Positions 1-7,270 are shown, counted from the stretch's first letter. The stretch is 8,986 nt of DNA from Halomonas sp. (GCA_007116835.1 SKHS01000282.1:1-8986), one strand, 5' to 3'. Numbers and translations: made by a program. Notes: generated by a model not told the origin, from the letters alone.

Positions 1-203
1 CCAGCGGGTTAGCCTGGTGAGCGGGGTAAGGCTGAGGGTGAGGAGTAGCATCCATAGCCCGCCAATCCCTATATTCAGCAGTAGGTAACGCCCCGGCTCG
101 GGGCCTGCAGCATTAATCGCTACTTGCCAGCTCCAGAATACCAGTGGTGCTAGCGCCGCCAAAAACACGCCTACGCGCCACAGTAGCCATACGCGCTGTG
201 CCA

Positions 204-204
<1 letters not shown>
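1..204 (-). CDS. msrQ: MsrQ, haem-binding membrane subunit of the MsrPQ methionine sulfoxide reductase (partial)
   Basis: This is the N-terminal 68 codons of MsrQ (YedZ); the rest lies beyond the left edge. MsrQ is an inner-membrane b-type haem protein of the ferric-reductase-like family that passes electrons from the respiratory/flavin pool to periplasmic MsrP. The readable part starts MAQRVWLLWRVGVFLAALAP, which gives a first membrane helix at about residues 5-25. A short outer loop containing the PEPGRY segment follows, then a second helix ending in a LTLSLTPLTRLTRW-type stretch, the usual MsrQ motif after helix 2. The ATG overlaps the msrP stop (ATGA, 203-206 region), which implies translational coupling and one transcript. 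The haem-ligand histidines are expected further downstream and cannot be checked here. Identification rests on the N-terminal pattern plus the position directly after msrP, and is secure. Confidence 0.93.
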
Positions 205-1220
<1,016 letters not shown>

Positions 1221-1226
1221 TGGATG

Positions 1227-1231
1227 CCTCC
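1227..1231 (-). promoter_or_regulatory. Ribosome binding site that fixes the GTG start of msrP
   Basis: On the minus strand a perfect GGAGG lies six bases before the GTG at 1220-1218. No in-frame ATG is close by with comparable spacing, so this site supports a GTG start for msrP. Confidence 0.75.
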
Positions 1232-1285
1232 ACTAGGGAAAACCTATGGGTAACGTGTGTAATGAATACGATGAACAGTGTGCAA

Positions 1286-1308
1286 GAGAGTTATCACAGC
1301 CAACTCTC
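1286..1308. repeat. Inverted repeat between the kinase gene and msrP
   Basis: A perfect 7-base dyad, GAGAGTT (1286-1292) and AACTCTC (1302-1308), is separated by nine bases in the 103-base gap upstream of msrP. Read on the minus strand, no run of T follows the second arm, so it is not a typical intrinsic terminator. It could be an operator for msrPQ, or an RNA hairpin that lowers read-through from the two-component genes. No convincing -35/-10 pair was found in the gap, so a separate msrP promoter is possible but not shown. Confidence 0.4.
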
Positions 1309-1323
1309 AAGGTTATTACGTAT

Positions 1324-2838
1324 TTATAACGTTGGATGGGATGGGAGGGTGGGCAGCCGTATGCAGAAGGATGCCCCGCCAGAGGCTAGGTTTTCGACAC
1401 CAATATCTCCCCCCTGAAGGGTCATGATTCTGCGCGCAATGGCTAGCCCAAGCCCCGCATGGCCAGCGCTATCAGATGCCTCGCTGCGATAGAACGGATC
1501 AAAGATATGTGGCAGGTCCTGTTCTGCAATGCCAGGGCCGGTGTCTTGTATGCACACCTGTGGTTTGCTGCCGGTTTGACTCAGCACAACGTCGATTCGC
1601 CCGCCAGCGGTGCTGTAGGCAATGGCGTTGCTGATCAAATTGTCCAGCACACGCTCGGTCATGGCGAGATCAGCATAGGCGGTTGGCAATGCTGGATTTC
1701 CACTCAGCGTTAGCGTTAGTTGGTTGTCTTGCGCGGTTTGGTGGTGCTTCTGAACCACATCGTGGACTAATTCTGCCAGCGGGAAGGGCTCCGGCACCGG
1801 CTGTTTCTCTCTTGCCTCAAGTGCGGCAAGCTCGAAGAGCTCATCCACCAAGCGGCTTAAACGACGGCCTTCTTTGAGGGCGATGTCGAGAAAGCGATCC
1901 TGCTCTTGTGGGCTAAGGCGGTCACGTCTTAATTTCAGGCTTTCGATATAGCCTTGCATAGACGCCAGCGGAGTGCGCAGATCGTGGGATACCTGCGCAA
2001 TCAAGCGGCGACGCTGGGTATCCTTTTCGGTCAGTTGCTCAATCTGGCTGGCAATCCGCCGAGCCATGTCGTCGAAGGTAATGCCTAGATAGTCGATCTC
2101 GTCATGTATCACGGGTCGTTTGTTCTGCCCGCTGTTGCTGTTCCCTCTGTTGGGCCAAGCGTTAGGTGGGCGCTGGCTCATATCACTATTTTCGAACGCT
2201 TCCACTCGCCGCGTTAGCGATCTCAAGCGGCGGGTCAGCAGGCGGAAAATAGTCAGCCCCGCGACCATCGCCACCGCTAGGCTAACTAGCAGCGCCCAGG
2301 CGCTCATTTCCAGTACTTTAGCGCCACGGGCTATGGTTTCTGCGGTGTCGTACTCTTCGCCCCGCAACACCACGTAAAGGTATCCTTCTGGGTTGTCTGC
2401 TGTTGGCACTGGGGTAACGGAAAAAACTTTTTGCCGATCATGGCTGCGTGGATCATCGCCAAGTATCGGATAAAGGCTCATGTCCTCCATCAGCCTGCGT
2501 ATGGGAGCCAGCGAGACCCGGTTGCGTTTGATGTTCGCTGGATTTGCAGAGTAAGAGAGGATGGTGCCATCCAACCCTAGCAGGTAGATCTCGATGCTGG
2601 GGTTGATAGCCATGTAGAGTGTGAACAGTTCTTCTAGGGCGCTACTGTCAAGCTGCCCGTCGTGGACTAAATGTCGGTCTGATACCAAATTCTTGGCCAA
2701 ATTCTGGTGCAACGCCTGACTAACGGAGGCGCTGTATTCACGCAGTGAATAGAGGCTAATAAAGCTGTATAGCAGGCCAACCACCAGCAGCAGTAAAAAT
2801 AAGCCAAAGGCCAGTCGGGTATAGAGGGTTTTCAGCAT
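1324..2838 (-). CDS. Membrane sensor histidine kinase (HAMP, HisKA, HATPase_c)
   Basis: A 504-residue class I sensor kinase that would autophosphorylate on His and pass phosphate to the regulator encoded just upstream. In order: short cytoplasmic N-terminus; TM1 about 9-30; periplasmic sensor about 31-177; TM2 about 178-199; HAMP about 198-266; HisKA with the H-box SHDLRTP (284-290, His285); N-box with NLISNA (400-405); G1 DTGPGI (432-437); F-box FDPFY (446-450); G2 GLGLA (462-466). All catalytic motifs look intact. The HAMP linker carries an extra Pro/Asn/Gly-rich stretch at about 224-243. The periplasmic part has no cysteine and few methionines; the only cysteines (429, 492) are cytoplasmic. 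The start ATG follows the regulator's stop by three bases, so the two are co-transcribed. The stimulus is unknown; the position before msrPQ hints at envelope oxidative stress, but the sequence does not show it. Confidence 0.93.
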   Translation of the reverse strand: MLKTLYTRLAFGLFLLLLVVGLLYSFISLYSLREYSASVSQALHQNLAKNLVSDRHLVHDGQLDSSALEELFTLYMAINPSIEIYLLGLDGTILSYSANPANIKRNRVSLAPIRRLMEDMSLYPILGDDPRSHDRQKVFSVTPVPTADNPEGYLYVVLRGEEYDTAETIARGAKVLEMSAWALLVSLAVAMVAGLTIFRLLTRRLRSLTRRVEAFENSDMSQRPPNAWPNRGNSNSGQNKRPVIHDEIDYLGITFDDMARRIASQIEQLTEKDTQRRRLIAQVSHDLRTPLASMQGYIESLKLRRDRLSPQEQDRFLDIALKEGRRLSRLVDELFELAALEAREKQPVPEPFPLAELVHDVVQKHHQTAQDNQLTLTLSGNPALPTAYADLAMTERVLDNLISNAIAYSTAGGRIDVVLSQTGSKPQVCIQDTGPGIAEQDLPHIFDPFYRSEASDSAGHAGLGLAIARRIMTLQGGDIGVENLASGGASFCIRLPTLPSHPTL

Positions 2839-2841
2839 AAT

Positions 2842-3555
2842 TTACTCGCGGAAGCGATAGCCCACCCCCCAAACCGTCTGGATAAACTCTGGGTGAGCGG
2901 GGTCTGCTTCGATTTTACCCCGTAGACGGTTGATATGAGTATTGACGGTATGCTCGTACCCTTCGTGGCTATACCCCCATACGGTGTCGAGCAGTTGAGC
3001 ACGACTAAACACCTGCCCAGGATGATTGGCAAAGTGCCACAGCAGGTCAAACTCCCGCGCGGTAAGCTCGACAGGCTGATCTTTTATAAACACCCGCCGA
3101 CGCAGCGGATCAATGCGCAGCCCGTTGGTGAATAACGCTTGCTCGCTGGGCTCCGTGGCTGAGGCAGATGCCATGGCATCCACACGCCGGAATATGGCCT
3201 TTATCCTTGCAGACAGCTCCGCCACGCTAAAGGGTTTGGTGAGGTAATCATCGGCTCCCATTTCCAGGCCCAGCACCCGATCAAGCTCTGTGCTTTTAGC
3301 CGTTAGCATCAGTACCGGAACGTAGCCTGGGCCAGAGCGAATTGCGCGGCAAATGGATAGCCCGTCCAGGCCAGGCAGCATCAGATCGAGCACCACAAGA
3401 TCGATGCCCCCTTCACGAAAACGCGCCAGCCCGGTGTCACCCCGCTCGCAAAGGGTGGGGGTCATGCCAAGTTCGGCCACATGCATGCGGACGAGCTCAC
3501 CAATACCAGGGCTATCCTCAATAATCAGTACGTTTCGTGTCATAGGTCGTCGCAT
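2842..3555 (-). CDS. OmpR/PhoB-family response regulator
   Basis: A 237-residue two-domain transcription regulator, the partner of the kinase encoded three bases downstream. The receiver domain (about 7-120) has the acidic pocket Glu13-Asp14, the phospho-acceptor Asp57 in VVLDLMLPG, the switch Thr85 in MLTA, and Lys107 in LTKPF. A linker of about 20 Ala/Ser/Glu-rich residues leads to a winged-helix DNA-binding domain (about 140-237) with the TAREFDLLWHFANHPG segment, the VWG..HEGYEHTVNTHINRLRGKIE recognition region, and the terminal TVWGVGYRF. Length and motifs are full. The start is uncertain: ATG at 3555 (MRRPMTRN...) or ATG at 3543 (MTRNVLIIEDS...). The second fits the family's usual N-terminus better, and neither has a strong Shine-Dalgarno. 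It is divergent from the DUF2157 operon. It resembles general PhoB/WalR-type regulators rather than clearly HprR, so no gene symbol is given. Confidence 0.95.
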   Translation of the reverse strand: MRRPMTRNVLIIEDSPGIGELVRMHVAELGMTPTLCERGDTGLARFREGGIDLVVLDLMLPGLDGLSICRAIRSGPGYVPVLMLTAKSTELDRVLGLEMGADDYLTKPFSVAELSARIKAIFRRVDAMASASATEPSEQALFTNGLRIDPLRRRVFIKDQPVELTAREFDLLWHFANHPGQVFSRAQLLDTVWGYSHEGYEHTVNTHINRLRGKIEADPAHPEFIQTVWGVGYRFRE

Positions 3556-3571
3556 TATCTTCGGTGTACAC

Positions 3572-3633
3572 CATTACAGGGTCGTCACGGGGTGATATAG
3601 AGTGTATCGCGCAAAGATCACAAATGTGTCACG
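3572..3633. promoter_or_regulatory. Pair of similar 18-base dyads, possible response-regulator sites
   Basis: Two imperfect dyads share the pattern nATnAC-N6-GTCACG: CATTAC-N6-GTCACG at 3572-3589 and GATCAC-N6-GTCACG at 3616-3633. Their right arms extend into an 8-base direct repeat, GTCACGGG (3584-3591 and 3628-3635), exactly 44 bases apart, about four helical turns, so both sites lie on the same face of the DNA. One site sits over the predicted transcription start of the regulator gene and the other over its -35 box. An autoregulatory role, and possibly control of the divergent DUF2157 operon, is an inference. Confidence 0.35.
3594..3623 (-). promoter_or_regulatory. Possible sigma-70 promoter of the two-component operon
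   Basis: On the minus strand TTGTGA (3623-3618) and TATATC (3599-3594) are 18 bases apart; each matches four of six consensus bases. Transcription would begin near 3587 and give a leader of roughly 30 bases before the ATG at 3555. The assignment is by eye and the boxes are imperfect. It lies among the dyads described at 3572-3589 and 3616-3633, as expected for a self-regulated two-component operon. Confidence 0.35.
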
Positions 3634-3653
3634 GGACGCGAGCGATTAGGTGA

Positions 3654-3664
3654 TGTCAGTGACA
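3654..3664. promoter_or_regulatory. Palindrome upstream of the DUF2157 operon
   Basis: TGTCAGTGACA is a perfect 11-base palindrome around a central G. It ends 25 bases before the ATG at 3690, just upstream of the Shine-Dalgarno AAGGAGAG (3677-3684). It could be an operator for the operon. Its half-site GTCA recalls the GTCACG arms in the same gap. No clear plus-strand promoter was recognised. Confidence 0.3.
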
Positions 3665-3689
3665 ACGTTTTTCAGCAAGGAGAGCGACT

Positions 3690-4661
3690 ATGACCACTAT
3701 ACGCCGGAAACTTATTTCGTTAATTGCGCAGGGAGTGATACCGCCTGAGCAAGTGCCGTTAGCGGTTAAAGTGGCTGGGCTGCACCCGTCGCCTCGTGCC
3801 TGGGTGCAGCTGGTCGACCGGCTGTTGCTGTGGTTAGGTAGCTTGGCAGTGGCCTGTGCGGTGCTGTTTTTTGTGGCTTTCAATTGGTCGGATATGGGCC
3901 GCCTGCCACGCTTTGCGTTAGTGCAAACCGCTCTGGTGTTGGCGGTGGGCATCGCGGTGTGGGGCAGCGCTAGCGTGTTGCTTTTTCGAGTGGCACTAAC
4001 CGCGGCGTTTCTGTTGGTGGGGGTACTGTTGGGGCTGGTTGGTCAGGTATACCAAACCGGCGCTGATCCGTGGCAGCTGTTCTTCATTTGGGCGCTGCTC
4101 GCACTGCCTTGGGTGTGGGTAGCGCGCTTTGATGCCTTGTGGGTGCTGTGGATTGGGCTTTTGAATTTGGCAGTATGGCTCTACATAAGCACCTGGGGTG
4201 GCATCTTTGGCAGTGTGTTTATCACCAGTGATGCTGGCTTGTGGGGAATTGTATTCATCAATATTGCTGCGCAGAGTGTGTGGGAGTGGGGCGCACAGCG
4301 ACGAGGATGGCCAGGACGCTGGGCGATTTGTCTGTTGGCACTTGGGGGCGGTGTGCCAATGACGCTGCTGATGACGGGATGGGCCGTCGGGGAAAACCAA
4401 GGGGGCGCGCCGATTATGGTGATGTACCCGTTGTGGCTGGCTGCGCTGTATGGCGTTTACCGCCACTGGCGGCTTGATGTGTTTATGCTGGCGGGTGGCT
4501 GTGTTTCGGCAATGACGGTGACGACAGTACTGCTGGTTCGTTATGTGTTTTGGGAAACCTGGCACGCTGAGAGTCTGCTGATAGTCGCGGGTGCTGTCTT
4601 CGCGATGGGGGCGCTTTCGGTGGCGTGGTTGAAGCGATTAAACGCAAAGGTAACGTTATGA
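3690..4661 (+). CDS. DUF2157 polytopic inner-membrane protein
   Basis: A 323-residue protein of the DUF2157 family, function unknown. It begins with a soluble N-terminal segment of about 40 residues (LISLIAQGVIPPEQVPLAVKV...) that should be helical and cytoplasmic, followed by eight to ten membrane helices over about 46-313. Two family signatures are visible: FNWSDMGRLPRF (64-75), after the first helix, and GQVYQTGADPWQLF (118-131), after the third. Polar residues inside an otherwise hydrophobic protein at these sites suggest a functional pocket or interface. The start is supported by AAGGAGAG seven bases upstream. It is the first gene of an operon: its stop overlaps the next gene's ATG (ATGA). 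It is divergent from the two-component genes. No catalytic motif was recognised; a sensor, transporter or assembly role are all possible. Confidence 0.9.
   Translation: MTTIRRKLISLIAQGVIPPEQVPLAVKVAGLHPSPRAWVQLVDRLLLWLGSLAVACAVLFFVAFNWSDMGRLPRFALVQTALVLAVGIAVWGSASVLLFRVALTAAFLLVGVLLGLVGQVYQTGADPWQLFFIWALLALPWVWVARFDALWVLWIGLLNLAVWLYISTWGGIFGSVFITSDAGLWGIVFINIAAQSVWEWGAQRRGWPGRWAICLLALGGGVPMTLLMTGWAVGENQGGAPIMVMYPLWLAALYGVYRHWRLDVFMLAGGCVSAMTVTTVLLVRYVFWETWHAESLLIVAGAVFAMGALSVAWLKRLNAKVTL
4646..4650 (+). promoter_or_regulatory. Ribosome binding site that fixes the DUF4401 start
   Basis: AAAGG lies seven bases before the ATG at 4658. An in-frame GTG further upstream (4625) has no comparable site and would add 11 residues inside the previous gene. 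The ATG that overlaps the previous stop is therefore the better start. Confidence 0.65.
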
Positions 4662-5728
4662 ATCGCCCCGTTGATGCATTCAAACAGCGGCTAGCCCAAG
4701 CGGGAGTTGTGCTCAACGAGCCTTCATCAACGGCACCGCTGGAATCACCTTGGTTTGTGCGGGCACTGCAGGCGTTTTCTGGCTGGTTGGCGGCGCTATT
4801 TTTGTTGGGCTTTATCGCCATGGGCGTGATTTTTGTGGCCGAGAGCGCAGCGGCTTCCCTAGTGGTAGGGGGCATTCTGATAGGAGGAGCGTTTGCTCTG
4901 CTACGCACAACGCAAAGCGATGTGCTTGAACACATGGCGCTGGTGTTTAGCTTGGCAGGGCAGTTGCTAGTGGCTTGGGCAGTGGTCGAAGTGTGGGACG
5001 ATACCGCCCACCTATGGTGGATATTACTGGTACTGCAGAGTGCGCTGGCGCTCATTATGCCAAGCCACGTTCATCGCAGTTTTGCTGCGTTTGCGGCAAG
5101 CCTAGCGCTTTATATGGCGCTGGCAGCCAATGGGCTGGCGCAGGTAGCTCTTGGGATTGTGTTGCTGGTACTTACGCTGCTCTGGCTGAATGAATATCGT
5201 TGGCCTAAGCGTATAGGCGTGGTTCAGGCATGGGGAGCTGGTTTGTTAGTGGGCTTGCTGATGCTACAGGGGCAGGCGTACGCAGGCCAGCTTGCCTGGT
5301 ATTACGCTTCTAGCGCTCAGTGGTTGAGCCCATGGCTCGCCAGTTGGTTGGGCACTGTTTTGGTGGCGCTGGCATTATTGGGCGTGATTCACCAGGCAGT
5401 GCGTCAGCACTCCCCACTTGCCACCGCACAACGCCTAGTGATTTATGGCGCGGTAGCACTCATGGCCATGGTCTCGGTTTATATGCCGGGGTTTGGCGCA
5501 GGCATGACGCTGCTGTTGCTGGGATTCGCCATTAGCCATCGGCAGCTGATGGCGAGCGGCGTTTTGCTGTTACTGATGGCGGTTAGCAGTTATTACTACT
5601 GGCTGGATGTCACGCTGTTAATAAAGGCGTTACTGCTGTTCGTGATGGGCAGTGTGCTGCTGGCGCTACGTTGGGTGTTGCGGCGGTGGTTAAGGTCGCT
5701 CAAGCCTGCGGAAAGGAGTGACCCATGA
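4658..5728 (+). CDS. DUF4401 polytopic inner-membrane protein
   Basis: A 356-residue membrane protein of the DUF4401 family, function unknown. A soluble N-terminal segment (about 1-35, with VDAFKQRLAQAG) resembles in layout that of the DUF2157 neighbour. About ten membrane helices follow: near 42-60, 64-82, 93-110, 118-134, 140-156, 160-176, 188-206, 228-246, 260-292 and 298-338. The C-terminal block SSYYYWLDVTLLIKALLLF (310-328) is the family's recognisable end region, finishing in an Arg-rich cytoplasmic tail (RWVLRRWLRSLK). It overlaps the upstream DUF2157 gene and the downstream GDYXXLXY gene by ATGA at both ends. The three are therefore translationally coupled and their products probably made in fixed proportions as a complex. 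The similar architecture of the first two proteins suggests an old duplication, which is an inference from layout only. Confidence 0.88.
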   Translation: MNRPVDAFKQRLAQAGVVLNEPSSTAPLESPWFVRALQAFSGWLAALFLLGFIAMGVIFVAESAAASLVVGGILIGGAFALLRTTQSDVLEHMALVFSLAGQLLVAWAVVEVWDDTAHLWWILLVLQSALALIMPSHVHRSFAAFAASLALYMALAANGLAQVALGIVLLVLTLLWLNEYRWPKRIGVVQAWGAGLLVGLLMLQGQAYAGQLAWYYASSAQWLSPWLASWLGTVLVALALLGVIHQAVRQHSPLATAQRLVIYGAVALMAMVSVYMPGFGAGMTLLLLGFAISHRQLMASGVLLLLMAVSSYYYWLDVTLLIKALLLFVMGSVLLALRWVLRRWLRSLKPAERSDP

Positions 5729-6276
5729 GGGCTAATACGAAGCGAAGCCGCTGGATCGTTATTGCCACCGCGCTTCTTGTGCTGGCGGTGGTGAATTGGG
5801 CCATTTGGCAGAAAGAGCAGCATTTAGCTGATGGTGAGATCGTTTATTTGGAGCTCGCGCCGGTTGACCCGCGTTCGTTAATACAGGGCGATTACATGGC
5901 ACTGAGCTTCGCACTGGCTGACCGAATTCGCATGCAGCGTGCGATTGATCGACACGCGGCGGAAGCAACGGGTAGCAATGCCATACAAGCGGTGGCCAAC
6001 GGAAGCGTGGTGGTTCGTCTGGATGAGTCCTCCATCGCTCACTTCCAGCGTTTGGATGATGGCACGCCGCTAGGCGACGACGAGAGGCGCTTACGCTATC
6101 GATTGCGTCATGGGGATGTGCGTTTCGCTACGGATGCGTTCTTTTTCCAAGAAGGCCACGCCGAGCGTTTTGAGCCCGCCCGCTATGGTCAGTTTCGAGT
6201 CAATGAGCATGGCGAGCTGCTGTTAGTGGCACTGTATGATGAGTCGCTAAATCGCTTAGGAGAGATGGAAAGGTGA
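5725..6276 (+). CDS. GDYXXLXY-domain membrane-anchored protein
   Basis: A 183-residue protein named for its family motif, here GDYMALSF at 55-62 (the last position is Phe rather than Tyr). A positively charged N-terminus (MRANTKRSRW) and one membrane helix (about 11-28) anchor a soluble domain (about 30-183) that should face the periplasm. Family-like segments are VYLELAPVDPRSLIQGDY (40-57) and the C-terminal FFFQEGHAERFEPARYGQF and LLLVALYDESLNRLG regions. The function is unknown. A strong Shine-Dalgarno (AAGGAG, 5713-5718) lies six bases before the ATG, and the ATG overlaps the DUF4401 stop. It is the last gene of the operon, and the pattern of two polytopic proteins plus an outer single-pass partner argues for a membrane complex. 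A repeat-rich convergent gene end follows. Confidence 0.9.
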   Translation: MRANTKRSRWIVIATALLVLAVVNWAIWQKEQHLADGEIVYLELAPVDPRSLIQGDYMALSFALADRIRMQRAIDRHAAEATGSNAIQAVANGSVVVRLDESSIAHFQRLDDGTPLGDDERRLRYRLRHGDVRFATDAFFFQEGHAERFEPARYGQFRVNEHGELLLVALYDESLNRLGEMER

Positions 6277-6304
6277 GACCTGTATTGGCAAAACATCACC
6301 TTTC
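6268..6304. terminator. Inverted repeat at the convergent gene ends
   Basis: A perfect 9-base inverted repeat: GAAAGGTGA (6268-6276, containing the stop codon of the GDYXXLXY gene) and TCACCTTTC (6296-6304), with a 19-base loop. It could form a hairpin at the 3' end of both convergent transcripts. Neither strand carries a clear T-run directly after the stem, so a canonical intrinsic terminator is not supported; a role in transcript end formation or stability is inferred. Confidence 0.4.
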
Positions 6305-6331
6305 GCAATTAAAAACACCACCTTTCGCAAT
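6290..6331. repeat. Tandem duplication with a 22-base period
   Basis: Two 20-base copies (6290-6309 and 6312-6331) differ at one position; each is AAAACA, then T or C, then CACCTTTCGCAAT. Two bases separate them. The copies fill most of the 70-base gap between the convergent GDYXXLXY and pirin genes. The second copy can also pair, with 8 bases, to the GAAAGGTG in the end of the GDYXXLXY gene, so two alternative hairpins are possible. TTCGC in the second copy also pairs with GCGAA at 6338-6342. Confidence 0.7.
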
Positions 6332-6346
6332 GAATAGCGAAGACGA

Positions 6347-7228
6347 TCAGTCTGGCATCTGGCCAAAGCGGCCACGATTAACGTCTTCGATTGCTTCAAT
6401 AATTTCACGTTCGCTGTTCATCACAAACGGGCCATGACCAACCACTGGCTCATTAAGCGGTTCTCCGCTTAACAGCAATAAGGTGGCATCACTACTCGCG
6501 TCAAGCGTAAAGGTTTCACCATCGCGGGATAGTTGGGCTACTTGTGCTTCGCCTACTGCTCCTTCGCCATTGATTTGCAGCGTGCCTTTTAGCACGACTA
6601 GCAGGGTTGTCCACCCACTTGGCTGTGTTAGCGTGGTTTTACTGCCCTCTTTTAACTGCACATCCCAGACATTCATCGGGGTGAACGTTTGTGCTGGCCC
6701 CGAATGGGCGGCGCGGTTGCCATCAATATAGTTACCGGCGATTACGCGCACGCTACCTGCGTGATCAGGTAATGCTGCTACAGGAATCTGGGAATTAAAA
6801 ATTGCCTGATAGCCCGGCGTGGCCATTTTGTCTTTGGCGGGTAAATTTACCCACAGCTGTACCATCTCGAGTGTGCCGCCTTGCTCTGTAAACGCGGGCG
6901 AATGAAACTCATCATGCAGGATACCCGCACCCGCTGTCATCCACTGCACGTCACCTGGGCCAATCACGCCGCCTTTGCCCGTTGAGTCTCGGTGCGCCAC
7001 TTCCCCTTGATAGACAATCGTGACCGTTTCAAAACCTCGGTGCGGGTGCTGGCCGACACCGCGTGGTCGCGTCGTGGGGGTGAAGTCTGCAGGGCCTGCG
7101 TAGTCCAGCAGCAGAAAAGGGCTTAACTGTTCAGAACGCGGGCCATAGGAGAGTAGTGAACGCGCTGGAAAGCCGTCACCAACCCAATGGGCGGGTGGGG
7201 CGCTGGTAACACCTACTAACGTTTTCAT
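6347..7228 (-). CDS. Pirin-family bicupin protein
   Basis: A 293-residue pirin-family protein, similar in length to human pirin (290) and longer than E. coli YhhW. The N-terminal cupin has the signature HPHRGFETVTIVYQG (61-75). All four metal ligands expected from pirin are visible: His61, His63, His105 and Glu107 (in GILHDEF, 102-108). The GPGDVQWMTAGAGI block (90-103) is also typical. The C-terminal cupin (about 175-290) carries the usual NVWDV, VVLKGTLQING and LLLLSGEPLNEPVVGHGPFVMN segments. Some bacterial pirins are quercetin 2,3-dioxygenases and others act as redox-linked protein partners; sequence alone does not decide, so no symbol is given. The start is supported by GAGGAG (7239-7234), five bases before the ATG. 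It is a single-gene unit: convergent with the GDYXXLXY gene and divergent from the mechanosensitive channel gene. Confidence 0.93.
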   Translation of the reverse strand: MKTLVGVTSAPPAHWVGDGFPARSLLSYGPRSEQLSPFLLLDYAGPADFTPTTRPRGVGQHPHRGFETVTIVYQGEVAHRDSTGKGGVIGPGDVQWMTAGAGILHDEFHSPAFTEQGGTLEMVQLWVNLPAKDKMATPGYQAIFNSQIPVAALPDHAGSVRVIAGNYIDGNRAAHSGPAQTFTPMNVWDVQLKEGSKTTLTQPSGWTTLLVVLKGTLQINGEGAVGEAQVAQLSRDGETFTLDASSDATLLLLSGEPLNEPVVGHGPFVMNSEREIIEAIEDVNRGRFGQMPD

Positions 7229-7240
7229 CGTTTCTCCTCA

Positions 7241-7270
7241 AAGAGTACGTTGCTGGTTAAGAAGAGTACG
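7241..7270. promoter_or_regulatory. Spaced direct repeat upstream of the pirin gene
   Basis: The 9-base unit AAGAGTACG occurs at 7241-7249 and 7262-7270, 21 bases apart start to start, about two helical turns. It lies 13-42 bases upstream of the pirin ATG on the minus strand, where a repressor or activator would act. The regulator is unknown. No convincing -35/-10 pair was found for pirin. Confidence 0.35.

Noticed and set aside
3616..3633. CRP/FNR-like site in the divergent gap
   Set aside because: TCACA/TGTGA-type half-sites are present but the spacing does not match TGTGA-N6-TCACA; the dyad reading fits better.
3996..4565. Long open frame (189 codons) on the minus strand
   Set aside because: It lies wholly opposite the DUF2157 gene; its His/Gln/Pro-rich product is typical of a shadow of a hydrophobic membrane protein, and no family motif was seen.
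4625..4657. Upstream GTG start for the DUF4401 gene
   Set aside because: It lacks a Shine-Dalgarno, while the ATG at 4658 has AAAGG at seven bases and the usual ATGA overlap.
4483..5055. Long open frame (190 codons) on the minus strand
   Set aside because: It is antisense to the DUF2157-DUF4401 junction; the low-complexity Ser/Thr/Ala/Pro-rich product fits a shadow frame.
6311..6344. Rho-independent terminator for pirin on the minus strand
   Set aside because: The TTCGC/GCGAA stem is only five bases and the T5 run comes eight or more bases after it, too weak for a confident call.
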